DNA of 64,000 nucleotides from an uncultured Brachybacterium sp. (GCF_947500705.1 NZ_CANMSY010000012.1:49294-113293); one strand, 5' to 3'; numbered from the stretch's first letter, positions 1 through 9,109 are shown. Notes: generated from the sequence alone by a model not told the origin. Translations and numbers: made by a program.

Positions 1-549
1 CTGCTGCTCTCCCGCACTCAGCCCCGCCCCGAGGGTGAGCACGACCGTCCCCTCCACGAGCTCCAGCTGCCCATCATCGAGGCCTATCGCGCTGTGCTCC
101 CGGACGGTGCGGCTCCGCGGATCCTCGCCTCCCGCACCGCGCTCGTCGTGGACCCCGCGGACCGCCCCCGCGCCCTCGAGCTCGCCGAGCCGGGCCTGCG
201 GCAGCTCGCCGCCCTCCAGCCGGGCTTCGACGCCGCGGGCGCCACCCTCGCGCAGCTCATCGCGGTCACCGACACCCATGTCGGCACAGTCGAGGAGGTC
301 GCCGAGAGCCTCGCGGCCGATGCGACGCTGCCGCAGGCCACCGACGTGTCCTTCCAGGTCCACTCGATCGCCGCTCCGCACGAGATGACCCTGCGCAGCC
401 TCGAGCTGCTGGCCACCGAGGTCGCCCCGAGGGTCGGCTTCGCGACCGGGGTCGAGGCTGCCGAGGCCCTGCGCACCGCCCACCGCGACCTCTCGTCGGC
501 GTCTCCCACCGACCTCGCCACCTCCACCCCGAAGGGACCAGCCGCATGA
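1..549 (+). CDS. FMN-dependent luciferase-like monooxygenase, C-terminal part (cut by window edge)
   Basis: The reading frame is open from base 1 to a TGA at 547-549, giving the last 182 or so residues; the start lies outside the window. The tail (THVGTVEEVAESL, ATDVSFQVHSI, SLELLATEVAP) is typical of the C-terminus of the putative FMN-dependent luciferase-like monooxygenase family named after KPN_01858. These proteins are flavin-dependent oxygenases of unknown substrate. The two downstream genes are the CMD-domain and alkylhydroperoxidase-domain proteins that usually accompany this family, which supports the call. Stop and next start overlap as ATGA, so the three are translationally coupled. 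Confidence 0.8.
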   Translation: MLLSRTQPRPEGEHDRPLHELQLPIIEAYRAVLPDGAAPRILASRTALVVDPADRPRALELAEPGLRQLAALQPGFDAAGATLAQLIAVTDTHVGTVEEVAESLAADATLPQATDVSFQVHSIAAPHEMTLRSLELLATEVAPRVGFATGVEAAEALRTAHRDLSSASPTDLATSTPKGPAA

Positions 550-1124
550 GCGAGCCTGTTGTCGACGCCGTAGATGTCATCGACCACCTCGCCGGGGAGG
601 GGGAGGGCGGGCAGATCGCCCGCCTGCGCTCCCTGCGCCCCCAGGCCCGCGAGAATGCGCAGCGCAGCTACGAGGCGCTGCTGGAACCGGCCGATCCCGG
701 CAGTGTGCCGCTGCGCGAGCGCTACGCCGTGGCCGCCTACGTGGCTCAGCTGCACGGCCCCGGCCCCGCCGCCGAGCTGTACCTCGAGAACCTGCGCGAT
801 GAGGACGAGGACCTGGCGGAGCTGATCGCCGCGGGCCGCTCCACCGGTGAGCAGCACCTCGACGCGGGGCTCGCCCACGCCGAGCTGCTCGTGCAGCGCC
901 CACGGGAGGCCGCACCGGCCCACCTGCGCGCCCTCGGAGCGGCCGGCTGGGACGCCGACGGGATCGTGACCCTCTCCCAGCTGGTCTCCTTCCTGACCTT
1001 CCAGCTGCGCGTCGCCCACGGGCTGGCCGTCCTCGCCGAGAACCCTGCACCCGAGAACCCTGCGCCGGCCACGCGCCCTGCTTCGGCCACGCACCGCGCC
1101 CCGACGACGGAGGAGACCCGATGA
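546..1124 (+). CDS. CMD domain protein (Avi_7170-like)
   Basis: 192 residues of the carboxymuconolactone decarboxylase/AhpD-like helical fold. I see no CxxC motif, unlike its neighbour, so it may be the non-catalytic partner. It overlaps the preceding monooxygenase stop by ATGA and its own stop overlaps the next start, so it is the middle gene of a coupled trio. The set luciferase-like monooxygenase, CMD protein and alkylhydroperoxidase protein is a recurrent genomic cluster, often near ABC transporters, whose substrate is not established. The tail carries a repeated ENPAPENPAP stretch of low complexity. Family assignment rests on context and general resemblance. Confidence 0.75.
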   Translation: MSEPVVDAVDVIDHLAGEGEGGQIARLRSLRPQARENAQRSYEALLEPADPGSVPLRERYAVAAYVAQLHGPGPAAELYLENLRDEDEDLAELIAAGRSTGEQHLDAGLAHAELLVQRPREAAPAHLRALGAAGWDADGIVTLSQLVSFLTFQLRVAHGLAVLAENPAPENPAPATRPASATHRAPTTEETR

Positions 1125-1714
1125 CCCGCCCCGAGACCTTCACCCAGGACAGCCTCGGCTGGGTCCCCTGGGTCGAGCCCGTCGAGCGCGAGGACCTCAC
1201 CGCGGAGCAGGACGCCGCGCTGCTGGACGACTTCCGCCGCGCCTCCCCATACTTCCGCCTGCTCGCACGGGATCCGCAGGCATTGCGCGCCCGCACCCTC
1301 ACCGACCAGGACATCTTCTTCAACACCGAGGGCGGGGCCGGCCGCGCAGAGCGGGAGCTCGCGGCGACCGCGACCTCCCGCACCAACGGCTGCATCTACT
1401 GCGCCTCCGTGCACTCGGCCGCCGCGACCCGTGAATCCGGTCGCCACGATGACGTGCAGCGCCTGCTCGACGAGGGCGTCGGCGCGGAGCTGGGCTCCGA
1501 GGCGTGGAATGCGATCGCCGAGGCCGCCGACGTCCTCACCCACCTCCCGCTCGACTTCGGACCAGCGCAGATCGAGCGCCTGCGCGCCGCTGGCCTCAGC
1601 GATGCCGAGATCGTCGACGTCATCAACGGCGCCGCCTTCTTCAACTGGGCCAATCGCCTGATGCTCTCCCTCGGGGAGCCTGAGGTGCCGACGAGGAAGA
1701 AGAGTCGTTCCTGA
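1121..1714 (+). CDS. alkylhydroperoxidase AhpD-like protein (Avi_7169-like)
   Basis: 197 residues. The redox motif NGCIYCASVH (CxxC followed by a histidine), at about residues 89-98, is the AhpD/CMD catalytic signature, and the C-terminal half has the usual helical repeat ending in INGAAFFNWANRLML. AhpD-type proteins use the paired cysteines and a downstream His to reduce peroxides. The start overlaps the stop of the CMD gene (ATGA). It is probably the last gene of the operon. A specific physiological substrate cannot be read from the sequence; coupling to a flavin monooxygenase suggests removal of a peroxide by-product (inference). Confidence 0.8.
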   Translation: MTRPETFTQDSLGWVPWVEPVEREDLTAEQDAALLDDFRRASPYFRLLARDPQALRARTLTDQDIFFNTEGGAGRAERELAATATSRTNGCIYCASVHSAAATRESGRHDDVQRLLDEGVGAELGSEAWNAIAEAADVLTHLPLDFGPAQIERLRAAGLSDAEIVDVINGAAFFNWANRLMLSLGEPEVPTRKKSRS

Positions 1715-1787
1715 GCTGACCTGCCCGGTCGAGCCAGGCCGTCGCGCGTGCGTCCGCCGACCTCGACGACGAGAACCGGCAACATCG

Positions 1788-2150
1788 TGTGCGCATGTCG
1801 CTACGCAGGCGCCCCGGGCCTGTCGACGCGGTCGGCGGTGGGTCGCCACGGCTCGTGCACGTGCGCGAGCCAGACCTCCTCTGCCGGGAAGCAGCTCGAG
1901 CTCGCCGTCGACCGGCACGTACTGCAGCCGGGGAGCGTCGACCCCCTCGTGAATCGAGTAGCCGTCCTCGCTGTGGGCGTCGTCGAGCTCCTGCTCGTCC
2001 AGAGGGTGGAGGAGGGGGTCGAAGGCGGCGACCACCGCCGGGTGCCGCTCCGTCATGCCGGTGTCGACCAGGATCCTGCCCTCGGGGTGGTCGCTGACGT
2101 GCACGCAGACGGGCATGATCTCGCCCTCGACGTGCAGCTCGGCGACCGCT
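1788..2150 (-). pseudogene. MBL-fold (AHL lactonase-like) hydrolase relic
   Basis: On the minus strand a short frame starting near 2116 reads HPEGRILVDTG, then DPLLHPL and VPVDGELELLPG. These match the N-terminal strands and the mid-region of AiiA/AttM-like metallo-beta-lactamase-fold hydrolases. The expected HxHxDH zinc motif and the whole C-terminal domain are absent. The frame shifts after ELELLPG, and an alternative frame (EEVWLAHVHEPW) then stops. The normal N-terminal residues before the HPEG strand lack a start codon. I read it as a deleted, frameshifted relic; the exact boundaries are uncertain. Confidence 0.45.
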
Positions 2151-2195
2151 TCGACGAGGCGAGCATCGCTGGCGCCATGGCCGACGGCACTGCGG

Positions 2196-3242
2196 TCAGG
2201 CTCGCTCGCCGAGATCGACCACGTGCTCGGGCAGGCGCTCGTTGCTGCCGTACATGAAATGGTTCGCCATGTTCTCGGAGAACCGGCTGGCCGCCGGGGT
2301 GCGGCCGACGGCTTCGGCGACCTCGCGGATGTGGATCGGGGCGGCGCCGCAGCACACGCCCAGGTAGTTCACGCCCAGCCCGAAGGCCTCCTCGGCGAAG
2401 GCCCGGATCTCGTAGCGATTGGCGAGCAGGGGGTCCAGGGCCGTGGGGAAGGTGCGTCCGTGCGGGGAGGGCACGGTCGCCGCGACGTCCGAGAGGTTGA
2501 AGAACGTCGGCTCCGCCTCCGTCGTCCGGTAGGGGATCGGCAGCGCGCCCACGTGACAGGAGACCGCCTCGCGGATCTGCCGCAGCCACGGCATCAGGGT
2601 CGCCGGGCCCCGGAAGCAGTTCAGCCCGACCACGTCGGCCCCGCCCTGCTCCAGGCGTTGGGCGGTCTCGACGATCCCTGCCCCGTCGGCCATCTCCTGG
2701 AACGCCATCGGCGCGAGCGTGAGCACCACGGGCAGCCCGGAGGCCTTCGCCACCTCGAGCGCCGCGAGCGCCTCGCCGGCGTAGTAGAAGGTCTCGCCGA
2801 TGATGAGGTCCGCGCCCTCCTCGACGGCCCAGCCGACCATCTCCTCGAACATGCCGCGCACCTCGGACTGCCGGGCGGGGTCCGCCGGGTCCCAGATGTT
2901 CGAGTTCGAGATGTTGCCGGCCATCAGGTTCCCGGGCACCGCGTCGGCGACCTCACGGGCGATGCGCAGCGCGGAGCGGTTCAGCGGCTCCAGCAGCTCC
3001 TCCTTGCCGATCACTCGCATCTTCTCGCGGTGGCCGTTGTAGGTGAATGCCTCGACGATGTCGGAGCCGGCGCGCTGGAAGTCCACGTGCAGGGACCGCA
3101 GGGCCTCCGGATGCTCGAGCGCGACCTCGGGGACGAATTCGCCGGCGGTCAGGTAGCCGCGGCGCTCGAGCTCGAACAGGAAGCCCTCCGCGCAGATGAC
3201 GGGGCCGGCGTCGAGGCGCTCGGTGAGGATGTTCTGGGACAT
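2196..3242 (-). CDS. homocysteine S-methyltransferase family protein (BHMT-like)
   Basis: 348 residues, full length for the Pfam S-methyl_trans TIM barrel. The three zinc-binding cysteines of betaine- and S-methylmethionine-homocysteine methyltransferases are visible: Cys209 in VVGLNC and Cys297/Cys298 in YLGVCCG. Such enzymes transfer a methyl group from betaine or a related donor to a thiol, usually homocysteine, making methionine in the cytoplasm. The donor cannot be told here. It follows two oxidoreductase genes on the same strand with a 154-bp gap, so it may belong to a small-molecule catabolic cluster with its own promoter. Confidence 0.8.
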   Translation of the reverse strand: MSQNILTERLDAGPVICAEGFLFELERRGYLTAGEFVPEVALEHPEALRSLHVDFQRAGSDIVEAFTYNGHREKMRVIGKEELLEPLNRSALRIAREVADAVPGNLMAGNISNSNIWDPADPARQSEVRGMFEEMVGWAVEEGADLIIGETFYYAGEALAALEVAKASGLPVVLTLAPMAFQEMADGAGIVETAQRLEQGGADVVGLNCFRGPATLMPWLRQIREAVSCHVGALPIPYRTTEAEPTFFNLSDVAATVPSPHGRTFPTALDPLLANRYEIRAFAEEAFGLGVNYLGVCCGAAPIHIREVAEAVGRTPAASRFSENMANHFMYGSNERLPEHVVDLGERA

Positions 3243-3396
3243 GGTCGGTGCTCGGCTCTCGGAAGATGGGCGGACGGTCGAACGGGAATCTACCGAGTCG
3301 CCGGAGTCGCCGACCCGAATGTGGCGCGGAATGAACGCGGGTGATGGCGTGCCGGGGGCCGGTGGATTCCCGATCGGAGTGCCCGTCCCCTCCTGC

Positions 3397-4545
3397 TCAC
3401 GTCATCCACGGCTCTGCCTCGACCCGCACGGTGGCCGGCTCGGCGGCGTCGATCGCCAGGGAGATGGCCTGATCCTGACAGGCCTCCGCCAGCGGGTACG
3501 GACCCGGCCCGGCGTCGGCCCCGGCGGTGACGCGCCGGGCCCAGCTGCCGCTCTCGGCGACGATCTGTGCCACGGCGATCTCGTCGTCGGAGAAGCGTGC
3601 CCCCTCGAAGGGGCTGCGGAACAGCACCTGTCCGTCGAGGCTCACGGACGTCGTGTCCGCGCCCTCGAGGTTCATCCCTCGCCCCGTCGCCGCACGGTGC
3701 AGTCGCGAGGTGACCACGGTCCTGGGATCTGCCATGCGCACGAGCGTCCCGTCCCGCAGCTCCCCGTGGGTGCCGCGCACGGTCAGGTGATCCGTGCGCA
3801 GCGGATTCCACCACTGGTTGTCGGTGAAGTCGTAGAGACCGGTGCCGATGCCGTCCAGGTCGATCGTCGCCAGGGTGGTCGTCCTCTCCACCGGCTCGAC
3901 GCTTCCCGTCCAGCCCTCGGGGGTGAGCGGATCCAGCACTCGCGCCCGTCGACGGTGCGTGCGCACCGTCACCGGCGCGGTCCCCGCGCCCAGCAGGCCG
4001 CGGATCATCGAGACGGCATGGTAGCCGTGGGTGGAGGAGACGTGCACCGAGGTCGGGGTGCCGAGCAGACCGGAACGCACCACGCTCAGGGCAGCGGCGT
4101 TCTCGGGCATCCGCAGATACTGCTCGGCCACCTGCACGAGTCCGGAGGAGCCGACGCGCTCCCAGAGCGAACGGAGTCCGTCCAGGTCCGGAGCAGGCGG
4201 GGTCTCCGCGAGGACCGGCACGCCGCGGCTCACGAGAGACTCGATCCACAGCGGCACAGCGTCCTGGGAGACGCACACGATGACGAGATCGGGCGCGGGC
4301 CTCAGCAGCTCCTCGATGTCGGAGACGAGGGGTGTGCCGGCCCCGAGCCGCTCCCGCGCCGTCTCGGGCCGGCGCACGAGCACGCCGGTCAGCGCGAACT
4401 GGTCCGGGAGTGCGCGGGCGAGGTCTGTGAAGATGCGGGAGCGCCAGCCGGCGCCGATCAGGGCGAATCGGGTGAGCTCAGGCCGGTCGACGCCGTTGGT
4501 CCTCGTCGCAGGGTTCGCCCACGGCGCGCGCGGATCGATCCTCAT
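3397..4545 (-). CDS. Gfo/Idh/MocA-family oxidoreductase
   Basis: 382 residues. The N-terminal Rossmann motif ALIGAGWRS (about 28-36) binds NAD(P), followed by the usual alpha/beta domain of the glucose-fructose oxidoreductase family. The hallmark EKP motif, whose lysine is catalytic in most members, reads ETP here (114-116), so the enzyme may be non-canonical or use another residue. The first 24 residues are proline-rich and precede the fold, so a later start is possible, but the ATG overlaps the stop of the upstream aldo/keto reductase as ATGA, which favours this one. Probably works with that reductase on a sugar or polyol. Confidence 0.8.
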   Translation of the reverse strand: MRIDPRAPWANPATRTNGVDRPELTRFALIGAGWRSRIFTDLARALPDQFALTGVLVRRPETARERLGAGTPLVSDIEELLRPAPDLVIVCVSQDAVPLWIESLVSRGVPVLAETPPAPDLDGLRSLWERVGSSGLVQVAEQYLRMPENAAALSVVRSGLLGTPTSVHVSSTHGYHAVSMIRGLLGAGTAPVTVRTHRRRARVLDPLTPEGWTGSVEPVERTTTLATIDLDGIGTGLYDFTDNQWWNPLRTDHLTVRGTHGELRDGTLVRMADPRTVVTSRLHRAATGRGMNLEGADTTSVSLDGQVLFRSPFEGARFSDDEIAVAQIVAESGSWARRVTAGADAGPGPYPLAEACQDQAISLAIDAAEPATVRVEAEPWMT

Positions 4546-5534
4546 GAGCCGGTGCGCTCTGCTGCGTCGACCCAGTGCTCCGGGCCCGGCCGCAGGCTCT
4601 CCAGCTCCTCCCAGAGGTCATCGGGAACCGGACGAGCGGCCGCCTCGAGCGTGCTGGTGATGCGCTCGGGTCGGCTCATCCCTACGAGGGTGCAGTCCAC
4701 CAGCGGCTCTCGGAGGGAGGCCTGCAGAGCGGCCGTGGCGAGGTCGACCCCGTGGCGCTCGCAGGCGGCGGCCATCGCGGCGATGGCGTCGAGCACCTCT
4801 GGGGACGCTTCCCGATAGGCGTACGTGGAGTGTCGGTCGGGGGCGGCGAGGATGCCCCCGCCGTAGATCGCGGCATTGAACACGACCATGCCGCGCGAGG
4901 CGGCGTCCTGGACGAGGCTCTCGGCGCTGCGGTCCACGAGCGTCAGCCGATTGTGCACGAGCACGGCATCGAAGACGCCGAGCTCCACATAGCGGGCGCC
5001 GGTGGGGGCATGGCCTCCGGCCACTCCGATCGCCCCGATCTCGCCCCGGTCCCGGAGGTCCACCAGGGCTTCGACCGCACCTCCCGGTCCCGTGAGCTCG
5101 TCGAAGTCGTGGAACTCGGGATCATGCAGATGCACGAGCGGGAAGTGATCGATCCCCAGGCGCCGGCGGCTCTCCTCGACGGACGCGCGGACGCGGTCAC
5201 CGGAATAGTCGCCGCCCTCGGCATCGACCTTGGTGATGACCAGGGTGTCGTGGGCACCGGTGGCGGCCAGGGCTCGTCCGATCCTGCGCTCGCTCTCACC
5301 GCCGCCATAGCCGTTGGACGTGTCGATGACACCGATGGGGCTGGTCAGCACGGAGCTGACCAGGTCGACCGGGCCGTCCTCGGAGCCCTCGGCCCCGGAC
5401 CCTCCGGGCATGCCGCCCAAAGGGGATCCCCCGAACCCGACAGCCGTGAGAGGCAGGGCGATCCGACCGGCGGAGCGCGTCCAGGCTGCGCCCCCGGGGG
5501 CATAGGCAGGGGCGTCGGTGCGTGCAGAGTTCAT
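4542..5534 (-). CDS. aldo/keto reductase (aldose dehydrogenase-like)
   Basis: 330 residues from an ATG at 5534 preceded by AAAGGA; an upstream in-frame start at 5624 lacks such a site. AKR features in order: VGFGGSPLGG near the N-terminus, the Asp/Tyr pair in IDTSNGYGGGESE, Lys in VITKVD, and His in LVHLHDPE. These form the catalytic Asp-Tyr-Lys-His tetrad of a TIM-barrel NAD(P)-dependent oxidoreductase. The sequence resembles the D-threo-aldose 1-dehydrogenase (L-fucose dehydrogenase) branch, so oxidation of a sugar to a lactone is plausible. Translationally coupled to the Gfo/Idh/MocA gene downstream. Confidence 0.8.
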   Translation of the reverse strand: MNSARTDAPAYAPGGAAWTRSAGRIALPLTAVGFGGSPLGGMPGGSGAEGSEDGPVDLVSSVLTSPIGVIDTSNGYGGGESERRIGRALAATGAHDTLVITKVDAEGGDYSGDRVRASVEESRRRLGIDHFPLVHLHDPEFHDFDELTGPGGAVEALVDLRDRGEIGAIGVAGGHAPTGARYVELGVFDAVLVHNRLTLVDRSAESLVQDAASRGMVVFNAAIYGGGILAAPDRHSTYAYREASPEVLDAIAAMAAACERHGVDLATAALQASLREPLVDCTLVGMSRPERITSTLEAAARPVPDDLWEELESLRPGPEHWVDAAERTGS

Positions 5535-5725
5535 GGAAGGTCCTTTGTCGATCGTCCCGAGCGGCGACGCGGTCGCCTCGCGGGTCACGGCACATCTCCG
5601 TGCTCCCCGACCTACGGTATTCACCTCCCGCGGCGGTGGCTACCAGATCCGTGCTCTCTTCTGCGCGGGTCAAGGCCCAGGATGGGCGCCCTCCACCGAG
5701 CCTCGAGGGCGCGTGGACCTCACCG

Positions 5726-6607
5726 TCACCGCCCCTGGCGCCGATACTCCCGCGGCGTCATCCCGCACGCCGCGCTCGCGTGCTCGTAGAAGCTGCTGAG
5801 CGAGCCGAACCCTGCGGCCTCCGCGATCTCGGTGACCTTCATCGGCGTGGTCAGCAGAAGCCGCTGCGCCTCGGCGACCCGGCACATCGTCACGTAGTCA
5901 CCCAGGGTCACCCCGGCGGTGCGACGGAAGACCGTCATCGCGTGCGAGGGAGTGAGGTGCACGGAGGCGGCGATGTCCGCGATCGCCAGCGGGGAGCGGT
6001 GGTTGTCCCGCACGTGCTGCGCCATGGCGCTGACCTGCCGCAGCCGGGCGGCCGGGACGGAGCCCGCGCCGTCGGCCGGCGGCTCCGGGTTCGCGAGGGA
6101 GGAGGCGCGCAGGATCCGGCGCACCGCCGCCTGGATCTCCAGCAGGGCGATCTCGGCGCTGTCGTCGTCGCCCGCGTCGTCACCGGTTCCGTCACCGGGC
6201 TCGCTCCCGCCCACCTCCTCGCCCCAGCGCTCTGCGGTGTGGGCGATGCGCCGCGCGAGCTCCGGAGCGTGGGTGATCAGCGGCTGGGCGCTGAGCAGGG
6301 GAGCGGTCTGCGACTCCGGCAGGCCCCAGGAGAGGAACATGCTGAAGGGCACGTGCACCCAGCACATGTCACCGGTGCGGGAGTCGACGAGGCCATGGGG
6401 CTGCGCCGCCCAGAACACGGCGATCTCGCCCTCGCGGATCGTCAGCGGCTGCCCGCCGAAGAGGTAGTGCAGCTGACCATCGAGCACCACGTTGATCTCG
6501 ACATCGTCGTGGCGGTGCATCGAGACCATCGGCGGCGGGGACCCGCGGCGGATCCATAGGCCCGCGGGCATCTCCTCGACCGCGTCGCTGAGCGTCCACT
6601 GCGTCAT
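5726..6607 (-). CDS. AraC-family transcriptional regulator, MelR-like
   Basis: 293 residues from the ATG at 6607; upstream in-frame starts would run into the divergent melA gene. The N-terminal cupin sensor (MHRHDDVEINVVL, LHYLFGG, AVFWAAQPHGLVD) closely recalls E. coli MelR. The C-terminal 100 residues carry two helix-turn-helix units (LAIADIAASVHLTPSHAMTVF and VTEIAEAAGFGSLSSFYEH, shortened here) and end in TPREYRR. It is divergent from a GH4 alpha-galactosidase with about 100 bp between them, so it is likely the melibiose or alpha-galactoside-responsive activator of that gene. An acidic low-complexity linker (GDGTGDDAGDDD) separates the two domains. Confidence 0.85.
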   Translation of the reverse strand: MTQWTLSDAVEEMPAGLWIRRGSPPPMVSMHRHDDVEINVVLDGQLHYLFGGQPLTIREGEIAVFWAAQPHGLVDSRTGDMCWVHVPFSMFLSWGLPESQTAPLLSAQPLITHAPELARRIAHTAERWGEEVGGSEPGDGTGDDAGDDDSAEIALLEIQAAVRRILRASSLANPEPPADGAGSVPAARLRQVSAMAQHVRDNHRSPLAIADIAASVHLTPSHAMTVFRRTAGVTLGDYVTMCRVAEAQRLLLTTPMKVTEIAEAAGFGSLSSFYEHASAACGMTPREYRRQGR

Positions 6608-6711
6608 TCCCGCACCATAGCCCGGCACCTGCCACGAGCACCGTAGGATCCTGGAACCTTCGCCAATGATCCCGGGAGACCTCCGGCCCTCTGCGCCCCT
6701 AGCGTGAAGGC

Positions 6712-8100
6712 ATGACAACGACGTTCGTGAAGAACCCCAAGATCACCCTCATCGGCGCCGGCGGTTTCGTGTTCCCGTTCCGCCTCATCGGGGACATCCT
6801 CTCCTTCCCCGCGCTGCGCGATTCGACCCTCACCCTGATGGACGTGAACCCCGACAAGCTCGGCCCCGTCGCCGCCGCGACCCGCGAGCTCGTGGACCAC
6901 CACGGCTTCGGAGCCACGGTCCAGGAGACCACCGACCGCCGCGCGGCGCTGGAGGGGGCGGACATCGTGATCATCACCTTCCAGGTGGGCGGGGTGGAGT
7001 CCTATAAGCACGATGTCGAGATCCCGCGGAAGTACGGAATCGACCAGACCGTCGGCGACACCGTGGGCCCCGGCGGCGTGTTCCGCTTCCTGCGCTCGGT
7101 GGCCGCTTACGACGAGATCGCGGCCGACGCCCTCGAGGTGTGCCCGGACGCCACCTTCATCAACTACGCCAACCCCATGGCGATGGCCACCGCGTACCTG
7201 AACGCGAAGGGACTGCGCACCGTGGGGCTGTGCCACAGCGTCCAGGGCACCACCCGGATGCTCGCCCGCACCCTGGGCCTGCCCTACGAGGAGATCTCCT
7301 ACCGCTGCGCCGGCATCAATCACCAGGCCTGGATCCTCGAGTTCATGCACGGCCAGGAGGATCTGTACCCGCAGGTCCGCGAGGTGATGGCCGCGAAGCA
7401 TCAGCGCGGCCGCGGCGCTGAAGACCTCGCGGGGGATGACGGCGACCACTCGGAGGCGGCCGACGCAGCCAGCACCTACGAGGGCGGCAACGAGCAGGTG
7501 CGCACCTCGATCATGAACGCCTTCGGCTTTTTCCAGACCGAGTCCAGCCACCACGCCTCGGAGTACTTGCCCTACTTCCGAAAGACCCCCGAGCTGGCCC
7601 GGGAGTTCATCCCCGAGCGCTGGGACTACTTCGAGATCTGCGTGGCCCACGACGACCAGGGCGATATCGACGCCCAGATGACGAAGCTGAAGGCAGAGCT
7701 CGCGCCGAGCGTCGAGTACGGCGCGCAGATCGCGAACTCGATCGTCTCCGGCACCCCGAGCGTGGTCCACGGCAACGTGCCCAACCACGGCGCCCTGATC
7801 ACGAACCTCCCGGCCGATGCCTGCGTCGAGGTGCCCTGCCTGGTCGATGCCCGCGGGGTCCAGCCCACCGCCATCGGGGACCTGCCGCCGCAGCTGGCGG
7901 CGCTGAACCGCACCAACGTCAACGTGCAGACCCTCGCCGTGCGCGCGGCGCTCGAGGGGAACGTGGAGAACGTCCACCACGCGGTGGCGCTGGATCCGCT
8001 GACCGCCGCGCTGCTCACCCTCGAGGACGCCCGGGCGATGACCGACGAGATGCTCGCCGCGCATGCGGACCGGCTGCCGGAGCGGTTGCGGCAGGGCTGA
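6712..8100 (+). CDS. melA: glycoside hydrolase family 4 alpha-galactosidase/alpha-glucosidase
   Basis: 462 residues, normal for GH4. The NAD-binding GAG motif lies at residues 15-17, NYANPMA at 151-157, the metal-binding GLCHS at 172-176 (Cys174, His175) and CAGINHQAW at 199-207 with the second metal-binding His. GH4 enzymes hydrolyse glycosides by a redox-elimination mechanism needing NAD and Mn2+ in the cytoplasm. An acidic insertion of about 25 residues follows near 240. A GAAGG site precedes the ATG. The divergent MelR-like gene points to alpha-galactosides as substrate, but no sugar transporter is adjacent. Confidence 0.88.
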   Translation: MTTTFVKNPKITLIGAGGFVFPFRLIGDILSFPALRDSTLTLMDVNPDKLGPVAAATRELVDHHGFGATVQETTDRRAALEGADIVIITFQVGGVESYKHDVEIPRKYGIDQTVGDTVGPGGVFRFLRSVAAYDEIAADALEVCPDATFINYANPMAMATAYLNAKGLRTVGLCHSVQGTTRMLARTLGLPYEEISYRCAGINHQAWILEFMHGQEDLYPQVREVMAAKHQRGRGAEDLAGDDGDHSEAADAASTYEGGNEQVRTSIMNAFGFFQTESSHHASEYLPYFRKTPELAREFIPERWDYFEICVAHDDQGDIDAQMTKLKAELAPSVEYGAQIANSIVSGTPSVVHGNVPNHGALITNLPADACVEVPCLVDARGVQPTAIGDLPPQLAALNRTNVNVQTLAVRAALEGNVENVHHAVALDPLTAALLTLEDARAMTDEMLAAHADRLPERLRQG

Positions 8101-8180
8101 CCGAGCAGCTCGCGTGCCGTGAGTAGCGTCGAGCTGAAGCCGATGGCGGCCCCGCTGAGGGTCGGCTGGCCGAGAGCGCG

Positions 8181-9080
8181 TCAGCCCTGCTCCAGCTCCC
8201 TCCGCGCGGTCTCCAGCACGGCGTCCGTGAGCGCATCGAGCAGCGCTGAGGGGGTCTTCGCCACCTGCCAGAACAGGGCGGAGGTGACCGGGTCCCCGCC
8301 GATCGCGAACAGCTCGCCGCTCGCGAGCTGGGGTTCGGCCTGCATGGTCAGCAGCATCCCCCAGCCGAGCCCGGCGAGGACGGCGCCCGCGAGCTCGTGC
8401 GTGGAGGGGACCAGATGGCGCGGGGCGAGCGCGGGATCCACGCCCTGCCGACGCAGCCAGGTGGCCTGCAGGTCATCGCTCGCGTCGTAGTCGATCCGCG
8501 GAGCCCGGGCGAGAACGTCCGGGCCGACGGAGCCTGTCGACGTCCCGGACCAGCGCTCCCGCCACGCGGGGGAGGCGACCGCGACGTAGACGATGCTGCC
8601 CAGCGGCAGCGAGCGATACCCCGGCGGGGCCGAGGTCGCGGAGGTCACGGCCGCGAGGGCAGCCCCGGTGGTGAGCAGGCGTGCGGTCTCGTCCTGGTCC
8701 TCGCGCTGCAGCTCCAGCTGCGCGTCATGCTCCTCGGCGAACGTCGCGAGGGCCGGCACGAACCAGGTGGCGAGCGAGTCGGAGTTCACGGCGATCCCGA
8801 TCCTCGGCTGCTCTCCCTGCGCCTCGAGCCCGAGTGCCGCCCGTGCCTCCTGCTCGAGGAGCGCCTGACCGCGGGCGAAGCGCACCACCACCTCGCCGGG
8901 CGCGGTGAGCCGCACCGGCTTCGCCCGCACCAGCAGGCGCTGGCCCAGCTGCTGCTCGAGCAGCCTCACCCGCTGGCTCACGGCCGACGGGGTCATGTGC
9001 TGGCGTCGAGCCGCGGCCTCGAGCGTGCCCTCTTCGGCGACGAGGCGGAGCGTCTCCGCGAGGGCAGGGTCGATACGCAT
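8181..9080 (-). CDS. argP: LysR-family regulator ArgP/LysG
   Basis: 299 residues from the ATG at 9080; a longer frame to 9143 would overlap the divergent promoter and shift the helix-turn-helix unusually far inward. The winged HTH (GTLEAAARRQHMTPSAVSQRV) and LysR effector domain are intact. Divergence from a LysE-type exporter is the classic argP(lysG)-argO(lysE) arrangement, in which the regulator senses cytoplasmic lysine or arginine and activates the exporter. A 15-bp perfect inverted repeat in the intergenic region is a likely binding site. Confidence 0.85.
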   Translation of the reverse strand: MRIDPALAETLRLVAEEGTLEAAARRQHMTPSAVSQRVRLLEQQLGQRLLVRAKPVRLTAPGEVVVRFARGQALLEQEARAALGLEAQGEQPRIGIAVNSDSLATWFVPALATFAEEHDAQLELQREDQDETARLLTTGAALAAVTSATSAPPGYRSLPLGSIVYVAVASPAWRERWSGTSTGSVGPDVLARAPRIDYDASDDLQATWLRRQGVDPALAPRHLVPSTHELAGAVLAGLGWGMLLTMQAEPQLASGELFAIGGDPVTSALFWQVAKTPSALLDALTDAVLETARRELEQG

Positions 9081-9094
9081 GCCTGGATCGTAGA

Positions 9095-9109
9095 TGAAGC
9101 ACTGCTTCA
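9095..9109. promoter_or_regulatory. palindromic operator between argP and lysE
   Basis: TGAAGCACTGCTTCA is a perfect 7-1-7 inverted repeat 15 bp upstream of the argP start. A related half-site (GGTGCTTCA) recurs at 9131-9139. LysR-type proteins bind T-N11-A-like dyads, so this is the probable ArgP box. Assignment is by position and symmetry only. Confidence 0.6.

Noticed and set aside
3196-4818. A 540-codon plus-strand frame opposite the oxidoreductase genes
   Set aside because: No recognisable domain; antisense to two well-supported genes with coupled start and stop.
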